Source: Flavobacteriales bacterium
Lineage (GTDB): Bacteria; Bacteroidota; Bacteroidia; Flavobacteriales_D; Crocinitomicaceae
Direction: 5' to 3'
NCBI GenBank assembly: GCA_947500875.1
Contig: CANMUN010000027.1
Span: 1 to 33,283, forward strand
DNA: 33,283 nucleotides
Both the position numbers and the translations under genes were made by a program. Within the stretch, counting starts at the first letter, position 1. Every line of letters starts with the position of its first letter. The notes beneath the pieces were generated by a model. That model was given only the letters and a program-made list of their open reading frames with translations. It ran no database searches and was not told the origin of the DNA. This document shows, in pieces, positions 17,471 to 26,208 of this stretch.

Positions 17471-19240
17471 ATGAAACTGTGCATTGCAGAAAAACCAAGT
17501 GTTGCTCGGGATTTAGCTAAATTGCTTGGTGCTAGCGCAAAAAAAGACGGATACTTTGAAGGCAACGGATATTGGGTCAGTTGGACCTTTGGTCATTTGT
17601 GCACCCTGAAGGAGCCGGAAGACTATAACCCCGTTTGGAAACAGTGGCGCGTAGAGGACTTACCCATTGTTCCAGAGTCCTTTGGCATAAAAATCATTTC
17701 CAACGACGGAGTTAAGAAACAGTTTGAAGTCATCAAGCAGCTGGTGGCTACCTGTGAAGAAGTGATCAATTGCGGGGATGCAGGACAAGAGGGAGAGCTG
17801 ATTCAACGATGGGTGTTGTTAAAAGCCGGTTGCAAAAAACCCGTAAAAAGGCTTTGGATATCTTCCCTGACCGATGAGGCTATAAAAGAAGGTTTTTCCA
17901 AACTCAAAAACGCATCAGAATTCGACAACCTTTTTGCTGCGGGCAATTCAAGGGCCATTGGCGACTGGATTTTAGGTATTAATGGGACCCGGCTTTATAC
18001 GAAGAAATTTGCCGCCCCAAAAATGATCTTGTCCGTAGGCAGGGTTCAAACCCCCACCTTGGCGATGATTGTTCAACGGCAAAAAGAAATCAACGCGTTT
18101 AAATCGGAAGTCTACTGGGAATTAAAAACCGTCTACCGTAACACGGAATTTCTTTGCCAAATTGATCGTTTAAAAAGCGAGGAACGCGCACAAAAAGGAC
18201 TGGATTACTTGAAAGGGAAACCCTTCGAAGTAACCTCTTTCGAACAAAAAGAAGGGAAAGAAGGAAACCCGAGGTTATACGACCTTACTTCCCTGCAAGT
18301 GGACGGTAACAAACGCTACGGATTCAGTGCGGACGACACCCTCAAACACGTGCAAAACTTGTACGAAAAGAAACTGGTCACCTATCCAAGGGTCGATACC
18401 ACCTATCTTTCAGAGGATTTACACCCAAAAATTCCTGCCACCCTTCGCGGGTTGAAAGATTACGAACGTTTTACCGCCCAAGTTTTATCGCAACCCATTC
18501 CAAAAACGAAGAGCATTTTCGATAATACCAAAGTAACGGACCACCACGCCATTATTCCAACGGGAATTCAGCCTACGGGGATTTCCCCGGATGAACAAAA
18601 AGTCTATGACTTAATTGCAAGGAGGTTCATCGCGGCCTTTTATCCCGAGTGTAAAGTTTCCAATACCACTGTTATAGGAAAGGTAGATCAGCTCAACTTC
18701 AAAGCTACCGGCAAGCAAATTCTCGATAAAGGCTGGAGGATGGTTTACGAAGACCTGGAATCCAAGTCGGTGAAAAAAGAAGAGGCTGAAGAAAAAGTAC
18801 TGCCGATTTTTACGGAAGGGGAAAGCGGAGACCACGAACCGATGATGCACCAAGGAAAAACGACAGCACCGAAACCGTATACCGAAGCCACCTTATTAAG
18901 GGCCATGGAGACCGCCGGGAAATTCGTGGAGAACGAAGAAATGCGCGAATCCATGAAAGAAAACGGCATCGGTAGACCCTCCACTCGTTCCGCCATCATT
19001 GAAACGCTCTTTAAAAGAGGTTATATCGAAAAAAAGAAGAAAAACCTCATCGCTACTGCTACCGGAATCTCCCTGATTGACACCATCAAAAATGATCTTT
19101 TGAAAAGCCCGGAACTAACGGGTCAATGGGAGCATAAACTGCGAAAAATGGAACGCGGTGATTACAATCCTCAAGAATTTAAGCAAGAACTTTTCAAAAT
19201 GGTCCGAGAAATCACGGACGAAGTACTCTTTGGAAATTAG
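17471..19240 (+). CDS. topB: DNA topoisomerase III (type IA)
   Basis: A type IA topoisomerase that cuts and passes single strands, used in decatenation and recombination intermediates. The N-terminal TOPRIM domain shows EKPSVA with E7 and the acidic cluster D103-A-G-Q-E107-G-E109. The catalytic tyrosine is Y305 in VTYPRVDTTYLS, with SVGRVQTPTLAMI before it and GIGRPSTRSAIIETL near the C-terminus. At 589 residues it is shorter than E. coli TopB (653) and has no C-terminal Cys-rich zinc ribbons. Start ATG at 17471, 29 bases after the preceding T9SS gene. Its TAG stop overlaps the TAA stop of the convergent M4 protease gene by three bases. Confidence 0.95.
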   Translation: MKLCIAEKPSVARDLAKLLGASAKKDGYFEGNGYWVSWTFGHLCTLKEPEDYNPVWKQWRVEDLPIVPESFGIKIISNDGVKKQFEVIKQLVATCEEVINCGDAGQEGELIQRWVLLKAGCKKPVKRLWISSLTDEAIKEGFSKLKNASEFDNLFAAGNSRAIGDWILGINGTRLYTKKFAAPKMILSVGRVQTPTLAMIVQRQKEINAFKSEVYWELKTVYRNTEFLCQIDRLKSEERAQKGLDYLKGKPFEVTSFEQKEGKEGNPRLYDLTSLQVDGNKRYGFSADDTLKHVQNLYEKKLVTYPRVDTTYLSEDLHPKIPATLRGLKDYERFTAQVLSQPIPKTKSIFDNTKVTDHHAIIPTGIQPTGISPDEQKVYDLIARRFIAAFYPECKVSNTTVIGKVDQLNFKATGKQILDKGWRMVYEDLESKSVKKEEAEEKVLPIFTEGESGDHEPMMHQGKTTAPKPYTEATLLRAMETAGKFVENEEMRESMKENGIGRPSTRSAIIETLFKRGYIEKKKKNLIATATGISLIDTIKNDLLKSPELTGQWEHKLRKMERGDYNPQEFKQELFKMVREITDEVLFGN

Positions 19241-22200
19241 TCCATTTTAACGAACGATTTTCGAGACGTCTTACCGGAAGAAAATTGAAGTTGAAGTTGG
19301 TACGCACCTCTTTCCAGGTTTTGAACTCGAATTGACGTCAACATTCCACTCATTACCCCTTCTTTCACCAACCGTCCCTGAGCATCGAAAATACTGTAAT
19401 ATCCCGGTTCCTCTCCAAAACTTCTTACCGTTAATGCCTCAACGGTCGGGTTCGGATATATCGCCCATCCACTTGGGGACACCTCGCTCAAGCCTGCATT
19501 GTCGACCGTCGCTTCAAAATAAGCCGTATCCGAACAATGATCGTTGGAAGCAACCAAGGTTACAGTATACGTTCCCGGTTGAGCATAGGTGTGTTGCGGG
19601 GTTGCTTGCGCATAGGTGCTGTTGTCGCCAAAATCCCAGCTGTATTGGGTGGCGTTATTGGAAGCATTCGCGACTACCGTTGCTGTCATTCCAAAGGAAG
19701 AAAGGCTCGCTGCTGCATTTACTTCATCCATGACCAAATACACTGGGGTTCTAGGACTGATGCACGGATCTTTTACCACCTCCCAATCATAGAAATAATA
19801 ATAAAAAGCCGCCCCGGCACTCGACCCTGTAATGGAAATCAATCCCGGAATTTGGTAGGGATAAGTCGCGCCCGTGTTGTTGCGATACAAGTTCATTTGC
19901 GCTCCCCCCATGCGGTAGTTGACTCCAGGTTCAAGATGAAAATTCAAGGAAATTCGAGAGCCTCCCGAAGGAATGTTTAAGAATCGAGAATCCAATTGGT
20001 TCCCACTCGCGTCCCAAAGGGTAATGGTTCTATCCCCTGTTGAGCCGGCATTAACCCAAGCAGAAACAATGGTTAAAGGCTCTTGCACCGAAAATATTTG
20101 GTACTGCGTTGAGGCATTGTTGTGTTGCCCACCTGTACCAAAACTGTTGTTCAGCGGCCCAACATAGAGCATGGGATTCGTCTCAAAGTTCTCAACCCAC
20201 AAAGTGTCCGTCTGCGCCAAAAACATCGAATAAAAAGCCCCCGTGTCCAGCAAATTACCGTCTACAGCAGCATCGAAATACCGGATTTCGCCATTGGCAG
20301 AAGCCTGGACTGTTACGCTGTCAGGTGAACACAGTATTACCCCATTGGCAACGGGAGCATCCGGACGGTCAATGGTAATGTAATTTTGAAGGGCAAAGGT
20401 ATCAGAACCAATATTATTCGAAGCAATCAGGGTAACCGTATAGGTGCCATCCTGCTGATACACATGCGTTGGATTTTGAAGCGTTGATGTACTACCGTCG
20501 CCAAAATTCCAATTCCAAGCATTCGGACCTCCCGTTGTTTGATCTTCAAAGGTTATTTCACCTGTACAACTGGTAGTGGCATTCGCCTCAAAATCAGCCA
20601 CGGGAGGGTTGCTGGGAATTTGACACGCCCAAGTCATGACAAATCCCGCATTGGTAACATAAGTATCCGAAAAGAATTTCAAGGTAATTGCGCCATAAGT
20701 GCTCTGTATAGTGCCTCCGTTGGGCAAAGTATTACCGGTATACTGACCAATCAAAGGACTGGTATTGGTCGGACCATCATAGATGTAGAGATAATCGTAG
20801 TTCAATTCGAGATCGAATAATGAAAAATTCAACGTAACCGTTGCCGCACCGATTGGAGCGATGGTAATTTCACTGGTGACTAAGTCTTGATAATTAGCCC
20901 CTACACCCCCTGGATCAAACAAGGTGCCGCTGCAAGAGGTCTGCGTTTGATTCAATCCTGCAGGATTCAGGGTAATGGCACAAGGCAAGGACGGATCAAC
21001 GTTGATATAATCCACTAAAATTAAGGTATCGGTTCCACAAGCACCTCCGCTGGCTATGAGGGTTACGGTATAAAGACCTGGATTTTGATACGTGTGCGAA
21101 GGATTCAGCTGATTCGAAGTTCCCCCGTCGCCAAAATTCCACTGAAAAGTTCCCGCATTAAAGCTTTCATTGGTAAAGTTCACTAAAGCAGGGGCTTGAC
21201 AATAATCTTGGAAAGCGGTGCTAAATTGAGAGGTCACCGAATAGGAAAAAGGCTGTCCCACCCCAACAGCATGCCAAGCATTCGTCGTGCTCATGACTTC
21301 CGGAGAGCAAGCACCGTACAAATCGATGGCCGATTGAATCGCGTAAAACCTTGCATCCGAGTAATCCGAATTCGGGGTAAGGTATACGGTATTGTTCCTA
21401 AAGGCAATACGTGATGCCTTAAGCGACCCCAATGCAGCAACGTTGTAAAAGGCATTTATATCGTTGGTGCCTGAACCTCCTACCGTGAGCAAATAATACC
21501 AAAAGTTCTGCACGCCTGAATTGGTATGAACCCCACCGTTGTCCTGAGAACCGGTGTAATAGTGAGTTCCTAAATAGGTGTCCGGATCGTTGAAGGCATT
21601 GGGATTGGCCATATTTCGAATCCCATTCCCATTCGGGGTGGCATCTTCTCCCATAATCCAATTCAAAGCATTGTTGTTCGCAAAAGACTCTACAGCAACG
21701 CCGAATATATCCGAAAACGATTCATTTAAGGCCCCGGATTCGTTGGCATAAACTAAGTTGGAAGTATTGGAGGTCAATCCGTGAGCAATTTCATGCCCCG
21801 TAATATCAATGGCGGTTAATGGAGTAAACGTACTTCCGTTGCCATCCCCGTAGGTCATGCGTTGACCGTCCCAAAAAGCGTTGTTGTAATTCGTGTTGTA
21901 GTGCATATAGCTTTTCAAGGTAAAGCCATTACCGTCGATGCTATTTCGATTGTGGATTTGCCAGAAATAATCGTAAGTCATTTCTGCTCCCCAATGAGCA
22001 TCACCAGCGTAGTGGTCCATGTTCGCCGTATTGTTCCAATAATTGTCGGCATCGATAAAATCCACAGCAGCCCCATAATTTGACGTATTGTTCAGATCAA
22101 ACGTTTGAATACCGTTCCCTCGACCGGTTTCCCTGAGGCGAAATTGCGATGAAAAATAATCCGCTACAATGGACCGATTCCCAGAATAAGCCGTAACAGC

Positions 22201-22884
22201 AATACCGTTGCTATCGGCCGTATGGATTCTGTTCTCTGTTGCTAAAACGGAATTGGTATGGGCATCCACATACACAAAAGACCGGGATAATGGAGCGTCC
22301 GCGTAGATGTCCATGCCATAAACCAATTGGGGGGAAGCCTGAGCATTGGAACGATACCACATTAATTCCGGTCTTGGATAATAGGTGGCATTGGGGTCGT
22401 TGTTTTCGGATTTCAACAAGCGTTCCTCATCCGGCATTTGCCATTTATACCTTTCAGCATCGATAAAGCGTAGGGCTGCTTCAACGCTTTGATCCGCACC
22501 GATGGAAGGAGTTGCCGAGCCGAGTACTTTGTACAGTTCTGCATTTACAGAAATAACCCTCGAACCGTTCATATGAACGTTAATCACGTTGTGTCGAACT
22601 TCAACGTTTTTGTGGAATACGGTGTACGTGTAATGATCCCATCCCAACTGGTCCGTCATTCGACGGTTGAATTGAAGGGTAAATTCTGCAGGTAATTCAA
22701 AAACTTCTTTTAACCAAGCAGCATGGTTTTCTGGAGCCACACTTACGCTCTCATCAAATCGAATAAAGCGGGGAAAAGCCTCGTTGGATTCTTTTCTAAT
22801 TTCTACCGATGGAAGTTGAAATTTAGACTGAGACCATGTGCCGAACACCAATAATGCAGCCGTTGAGAATAGTAGATTTTTCAT
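19237..22884 (-). CDS. Secreted M4 (thermolysin-type) metalloprotease with PKD, CUB-like and T9SS domains
   Basis: The 1215-residue preproprotein has a signal peptide, an FTP-type propeptide region (about 40-190, HKNVEVRHNVINVHMNG), and an M4 catalytic domain at about 220-545. Zinc ligands are H364 and H368 of HEIAH and E388 in GALNESFSD; H-E spacing equals that of thermolysin (142, 146, 166). The late catalytic His is in GGVHTNSGV. Then come a PKD domain (WNFGDGGTS), a CUB-like domain (YDYLYIYDGP), a second PKD domain, a jelly-roll-like segment, a third PKD domain (WDFGDNSTY) and a C-terminal T9SS sorting domain (IYPNPTVEALTV to the end). It should act outside the cell on proteins. It lies downstream of argS with its own promoter. 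Confidence 0.95.
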   Translation of the reverse strand: MKNLLFSTAALLVFGTWSQSKFQLPSVEIRKESNEAFPRFIRFDESVSVAPENHAAWLKEVFELPAEFTLQFNRRMTDQLGWDHYTYTVFHKNVEVRHNVINVHMNGSRVISVNAELYKVLGSATPSIGADQSVEAALRFIDAERYKWQMPDEERLLKSENNDPNATYYPRPELMWYRSNAQASPQLVYGMDIYADAPLSRSFVYVDAHTNSVLATENRIHTADSNGIAVTAYSGNRSIVADYFSSQFRLRETGRGNGIQTFDLNNTSNYGAAVDFIDADNYWNNTANMDHYAGDAHWGAEMTYDYFWQIHNRNSIDGNGFTLKSYMHYNTNYNNAFWDGQRMTYGDGNGSTFTPLTAIDITGHEIAHGLTSNTSNLVYANESGALNESFSDIFGVAVESFANNNALNWIMGEDATPNGNGIRNMANPNAFNDPDTYLGTHYYTGSQDNGGVHTNSGVQNFWYYLLTVGGSGTNDINAFYNVAALGSLKASRIAFRNNTVYLTPNSDYSDARFYAIQSAIDLYGACSPEVMSTTNAWHAVGVGQPFSYSVTSQFSTAFQDYCQAPALVNFTNESFNAGTFQWNFGDGGTSNQLNPSHTYQNPGLYTVTLIASGGACGTDTLILVDYINVDPSLPCAITLNPAGLNQTQTSCSGTLFDPGGVGANYQDLVTSEITIAPIGAATVTLNFSLFDLELNYDYLYIYDGPTNTSPLIGQYTGNTLPNGGTIQSTYGAITLKFFSDTYVTNAGFVMTWACQIPSNPPVADFEANATTSCTGEITFEDQTTGGPNAWNWNFGDGSTSTLQNPTHVYQQDGTYTVTLIASNNIGSDTFALQNYITIDRPDAPVANGVILCSPDSVTVQASANGEIRYFDAAVDGNLLDTGAFYSMFLAQTDTLWVENFETNPMLYVGPLNNSFGTGGQHNNASTQYQIFSVQEPLTIVSAWVNAGSTGDRTITLWDASGNQLDSRFLNIPSGGSRISLNFHLEPGVNYRMGGAQMNLYRNNTGATYPYQIPGLISITGSSAGAAFYYYFYDWEVVKDPCISPRTPVYLVMDEVNAAASLSSFGMTATVVANASNNATQYSWDFGDNSTYAQATPQHTYAQPGTYTVTLVASNDHCSDTAYFEATVDNAGLSEVSPSGWAIYPNPTVEALTVRSFGEEPGYYSIFDAQGRLVKEGVMSGMLTSIRVQNLERGAYQLQLQFSSGKTSRKSFVKMD

Positions 22885-22902
22885 GCTGATATTTTCCGCG
22901 AC

Positions 22903-22910
22903 TAAAGGTA
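22903..22910 (-). promoter_or_regulatory. -7 promoter element TACCTTTA (M4 protease)
   Basis: The minus strand reads TACCTTTA, one base off TAnnTTTG, ending 18 bases before the protease ATG at 22884 in the 42-bp gap after argS. It suggests the protease is transcribed separately from argS. Confidence 0.4.
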
Positions 22911-22926
22911 GCTAATTCGATGCGAA

Positions 22927-24822
22927 CTACATACGTTCGGGCGCAGAAATACCAAGAATTAATAAACCGCGTCGCAGAACATTAGCAACCGATCTGGAAA
23001 TTAAGATCCTGGATGCCTTGAGTCCTTGATTGGACTCGTTCAATATCGGACATTGCTGATAAAATGAGTTGTACTCTTTAGTGAGTTCGTACAAATAATT
23101 CGCAAGAAGCGCCGGAGAATAGGTGTGCGATGCCTCGCTGATGACGTTTGGAAAAGCATGAAGCACCTTTATTATGGAAGTTTCAGCTGCGGAAATGCTG
23201 AGGGGATCATTCGTTGAAAAATCTCCTGCTTTTCGAAGCAATGAACCAATCCTAGCATGGGTGTATTGGATAAAAGGTCCTGTATTACCGTTCAAATCGA
23301 TCGATTCTTCGGGATTGAACATCATGCGTTTTTTGGGATCCACCTTGAGCAAATAGTATTTCAATCCGCCCATCCCAATGTTTTCATACAACCGTGTTCT
23401 TTCTTCCTCCGAGAGCTCCGCAATGTGACCTCGTTCTTGCGTCATAGCCGTGGCAGCCACTACTACTTCTTCCATTAAATCGTCGGCATCGACTACGGTT
23501 CCCTCCCTCGATTTCATTTTTCCAGTTGGAAGATCTACCATACCATAAGACAAATGATAGCAATTCTTTGCCCAAGCATACCCGAGCTTATCCAAAATAA
23601 GGAACAAAACCTTGAAATGATAATCTTGCTCGTTGCCAACCGTGTAAACAATTCCGGTAAGGTCCGAATAGTCTTTAAAGCGTTCAATGGCGGTACCAAT
23701 ATCTTGAGTGATGTAGACCGCGGTTCCATCGGCACGAAGCACGAGTTTTTCATCCAATCCATCCGCCGACAAGTCGATCCAAACGCTTCCATCCGGTTTT
23801 TGATAAAAAATACCGCGTGCTAACCCGTCCATTACTTGGTCTTTGCCAAGAAGAAAGGTATCGCTCTCGTAATAGAGTTTGTCGAAATCCACCCCCATGC
23901 GCTGATAGGTCACGTCAAACCCTTGATAAACCCATCCGTTCATCGTGGACCAAAGCAAATAGGTTTCAGGGTCCCTTCCCTCCCATCGAACCAACATATC
24001 TTGCGCAGCTCGAAGAATTTCCGTTTCAGATTTCGCAAGCTCCTTGATTTTGTCGTCAATTGCCGCTTGTGCCTTTTCGTCCTTGCCTTCTTTTGCACTG
24101 CTCAGTTCCATAAATTTAGCTGCAGCCACCGAGGAAGTGTTGGAAAAATCACCGGCATTCCAACGGGAAAGAACCTCTTTCAATTCAATTTGAAGATGTT
24201 TCTCAAACTCAACGTAGTACTTACCTACTAATTTATCGCCTTTAATACCGGAATTCGAAGGCGTTTCGCGTTCGCCGTTGGGTTGAATGGGGGCAAATCG
24301 TTGCCAAGCCAACATGCTTTTACAAATGTGAATACCGCGATCGTTGATGACCTGTGTTTTTACCACTTGATGACCGTCCGCTTTCTTGAGTTCTGCAACT
24401 GAATAACCGAGAAAAATATTGCGCAAATGTCCAAGATGTAAGGGCTTGTTGGTGTTAGGGGAAGCATATTCCACCATAACCTTTGGCTTAGAATTCGGCG
24501 CAGAAAAACCGAATTGGGGATTGGAATGCACCTCGTCTAAAGCACTCAACCAATATTGTTGCGAAAAAACCAGGTTCAAAAAACCTTGGATGACCTCAAA
24601 ACCTTCAATCAACTCGACTTCGCGCTGAAGATGTTCGCCCAGTTTCGTGGCAGCAACCGCCGGCGGACATTGCAGGGCTTTGGCAAAGGGGAAAACCATG
24701 AGGGTTAAATCACCGCGCACGTCTTTGCGCGTAGGTTGAAACTGAATCCAATCGCTGTTGATGTCGATACCTAACCAATCCCTCCCCCGTTCTAAGAGGA
24801 TTGCTCTCAACCTATGCTCCAT
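22927..24822 (-). CDS. argS: Arginyl-tRNA synthetase
   Basis: The class I synthetase charges tRNA-Arg with arginine. The 631-residue protein has the N-terminal Arg-tRNA-synthetase additional domain, the HIGH-type motif HLGH at 129-132 within ASPNTNKPLHLGHLRN, and a KMSKS-type loop KMKSR at 435-439 (GKMKSREGT). The C-terminal DALR anticodon-binding domain ends in ...NVLRRGLLILGISAPERM, the usual family terminus. The ATG at 24822 overlaps the stop of the upstream arginase gene by 11 bases on the same strand, so the two are almost certainly cotranscribed. Confidence 0.97.
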   Translation of the reverse strand: MEHRLRAILLERGRDWLGIDINSDWIQFQPTRKDVRGDLTLMVFPFAKALQCPPAVAATKLGEHLQREVELIEGFEVIQGFLNLVFSQQYWLSALDEVHSNPQFGFSAPNSKPKVMVEYASPNTNKPLHLGHLRNIFLGYSVAELKKADGHQVVKTQVINDRGIHICKSMLAWQRFAPIQPNGERETPSNSGIKGDKLVGKYYVEFEKHLQIELKEVLSRWNAGDFSNTSSVAAAKFMELSSAKEGKDEKAQAAIDDKIKELAKSETEILRAAQDMLVRWEGRDPETYLLWSTMNGWVYQGFDVTYQRMGVDFDKLYYESDTFLLGKDQVMDGLARGIFYQKPDGSVWIDLSADGLDEKLVLRADGTAVYITQDIGTAIERFKDYSDLTGIVYTVGNEQDYHFKVLFLILDKLGYAWAKNCYHLSYGMVDLPTGKMKSREGTVVDADDLMEEVVVAATAMTQERGHIAELSEEERTRLYENIGMGGLKYYLLKVDPKKRMMFNPEESIDLNGNTGPFIQYTHARIGSLLRKAGDFSTNDPLSISAAETSIIKVLHAFPNVISEASHTYSPALLANYLYELTKEYNSFYQQCPILNESNQGLKASRILISRSVANVLRRGLLILGISAPERM

Positions 24823-25759
24823 GATTTAATAAGGTATTTTTGCAATGAGTAATTAACTCGAGCGCCACCTCGGCCATATAGTTTTTCTTATTGTCGAGCA
24901 CGGGATTGACTTCCACAAATTCAAGCGCACAAATTCTTGGATGCGAGCATAAACCGGTCAAAAGTTCTTCTGCCTCTCGAACGGTAATTCCACCAGGAAC
25001 GGGGGTCCCGGTACCAAAGCTGGTTTCCTCGGGATCCATGGAATCCACATCGAAAGAAACGTACAACAAGTCGCAATCGTTCAATTGATTGGAAATAGAG
25101 GAAAGTACTTCTTGGACTCCATATTGCCGCAGTTTAGGAACCGTAAACACGGTAATTTTCTCGGATTGAATGATATGCTCTTCCTGAGGTTCGGTGCTTC
25201 GAACTCCGACAAAAATTAAATCCTCGGATTTCAAAGAATGGCTTTTAAGCTGACTCCATTGAAGGGAGGTTTCAATATCCACTTGGTTTTTCTGGCACGA
25301 AAGATTATCCACGCCCAGGGCCGTAGCCAAAGGCATGCCATGTAAATTTCCAGACGGCGTTGTGTACGGTGAATGTAAGTCCGCGTGGGCATCGATCCAA
25401 ACAACCCCAATGCGCTGATTAGGGAAAGCATTTTTGAGACCGAAAAGAGATCCACCTGCAGATGCGTGATCTCCAGAAATTAAAATAGGGAAAGTTCCAT
25501 GTTTTATGCACTCAACGATGGCATCAGAAACCCCTTGATAGACCTTTTGCATGCCATCGATGCGTTTGGCGAGGGGATACTTGACCGGGCGATCCAGCAG
25601 ATGGTTATATTCCGGCAGGACCTTCCAGGGAACATCGCTGAACAGGGAGTTTTCGAGCGACCTGGCAGCCGCTTGTATGGCCAAAGGGCCTAAAGAAGAA
25701 CCTCTTGTACCTGCACCGAGTTCAGAAGGGTTGATGATGATTTGAAGGCTTTTGCTCAT
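24812..25759 (-). CDS. Arginase / ureohydrolase family protein
   Basis: A binuclear manganese hydrolase of the arginase-agmatinase family. Counting from the ATG at 25759 (315 residues), it shows GDHASAGG (96-103, H98), DAHADLH (123-129, D123, H125, D127) and SFDVDSMDP (235-243, D237, D239), so all six metal ligands are in place, at nearly the positions of human arginase I. GTGTPVPGGI and the late EVNPVLD also match. Arginase is the most likely substrate class, with formiminoglutamase or agmatinase less likely. An in-frame TTG at 25789 would add ten residues but lies within the promoter box, so the ATG is chosen. The 3' end overlaps argS. Confidence 0.9.
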   Translation of the reverse strand: MSKSLQIIINPSELGAGTRGSSLGPLAIQAAARSLENSLFSDVPWKVLPEYNHLLDRPVKYPLAKRIDGMQKVYQGVSDAIVECIKHGTFPILISGDHASAGGSLFGLKNAFPNQRIGVVWIDAHADLHSPYTTPSGNLHGMPLATALGVDNLSCQKNQVDIETSLQWSQLKSHSLKSEDLIFVGVRSTEPQEEHIIQSEKITVFTVPKLRQYGVQEVLSSISNQLNDCDLLYVSFDVDSMDPEETSFGTGTPVPGGITVREAEELLTGLCSHPRICALEFVEVNPVLDNKKNYMAEVALELITHCKNTLLNHGA

Positions 25760-25786
25760 GGCATATCCCGTTGAAGGGGGACTGTA

Positions 25787-25794
25787 CAAAGATA
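25787..25794 (-). promoter_or_regulatory. Bacteroidota -7 promoter element TATCTTTG (arginase-argS)
   Basis: An exact TAnnTTTG on the minus strand, ending 27 bases before the arginase ATG, giving a leader of about 20 bases. It rules out the upstream TTG as a start. It is divergent from the tRNA-Ala promoter. Confidence 0.6.
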
Positions 25795-25848
25795 CAAAAG
25801 TTGAGGAGCTTAAAAAAGCCTAAATTTCCAAGATTAAAAGAAAGGGTG

Positions 25849-25856
25849 TATCTTCG
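25849..25856 (+). promoter_or_regulatory. -7 promoter element TATCTTCG (tRNA-Ala)
   Basis: TATCTTCG, a TAnnTTYG variant, ends 21 bases before the first base of the mature tRNA, a typical distance for a stable RNA promoter in this phylum. Confidence 0.5.
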
Positions 25857-25877
25857 CACTCCTCGGAACAGGATTAT

Positions 25878-25951
25878 GGGGATGTAGCTCAGTTGGCTAG
25901 AGCGCTTGACTGGCAGTCAAGAGGTCGTCGGTTCGAGCCCGATCTTCTCCA
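25878..25951 (+). tRNA. tRNA-Ala (anticodon GGC)
   Basis: A 74-base cloverleaf can be folded by hand. The acceptor strands are GGGGATG and CTTCTCC with the alanine identity pair G3-U70 and one U-U mismatch at 6-67. The anticodon stem CTTGA/TCAAG encloses the loop CTGGCAG, giving anticodon GGC. The T arm is GTCGG-TTCGAGC-CCGAT, and the discriminator is A. CCA is not encoded: the next bases are C then G. Terminator-like hairpin 25957-25995 follows at once. Its 3' end is the source of the downstream repeats. Confidence 0.95.
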
Positions 25952-25956
25952 CGTTC

Positions 25957-25995
25957 GCCCTGCGAAGCTTGAAAAGCAAAGCGGGGCTTTTTTTT
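25957..25995 (+). terminator. Rho-independent terminator of tRNA-Ala (repeat copy 1)
   Basis: Stem GCCCTGC (25957-25963) with GCGGGGC (25981-25987, one T-G wobble), an inner GCTT/AAGC helix, then eight T at 25988-25995. Confidence 0.8.
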
Positions 25996-26062
25996 GTACA
26001 CATTTTCGGGCGAGAAGTTTATGCCGAACTGCGTTGAGGCAAGCCCGATCTTCTCCACGTTC

Positions 26063-26101
26063 GCCCTGCGAAGCTTGAAAAGCAAAGCGGGGCTTTTTTT
26101 T
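26063..26101 (+). terminator. Terminator hairpin, repeat copy 2
   Basis: Same stem and T8 run as copy 1: GCCCTGC at 26063-26069 and GCGGGGC at 26087-26093, T at 26094-26101. Confidence 0.7.
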
Positions 26102-26168
26102 GTACACATTTTCGGGCGAGAAGTTTATGCCGAACTGCGTTGAGGCAAGCCCGATCTTCTCCACATCG

Positions 26169-26208
26169 GCCCTGCGAAGCTTGAAAAGCAAAGCAGGGCT
26201 TTTTTTTT
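26169..26208 (+). terminator. Terminator hairpin, repeat copy 3
   Basis: GCCCTGC at 26169-26175 pairs fully with GCAGGGC at 26193-26199, where the wobble of copies 1 and 2 is replaced by a T-A pair; nine T follow at 26200-26208. Confidence 0.75.

Noticed and set aside
25760-25789. Longer arginase starting at TTG 25789
   Set aside because: The TTG lies in the TATCTTTG promoter box, and the family N-terminus fits the ATG at 25759.
26008-26069. Anti-terminator: GGGCGAGAAG could pair with CTTCTC...CGCCC and block the terminator stem
   Set aside because: The pairing works for the first copy, but copy 3's altered GGTCG arm breaks it, so it is not conserved among the copies.
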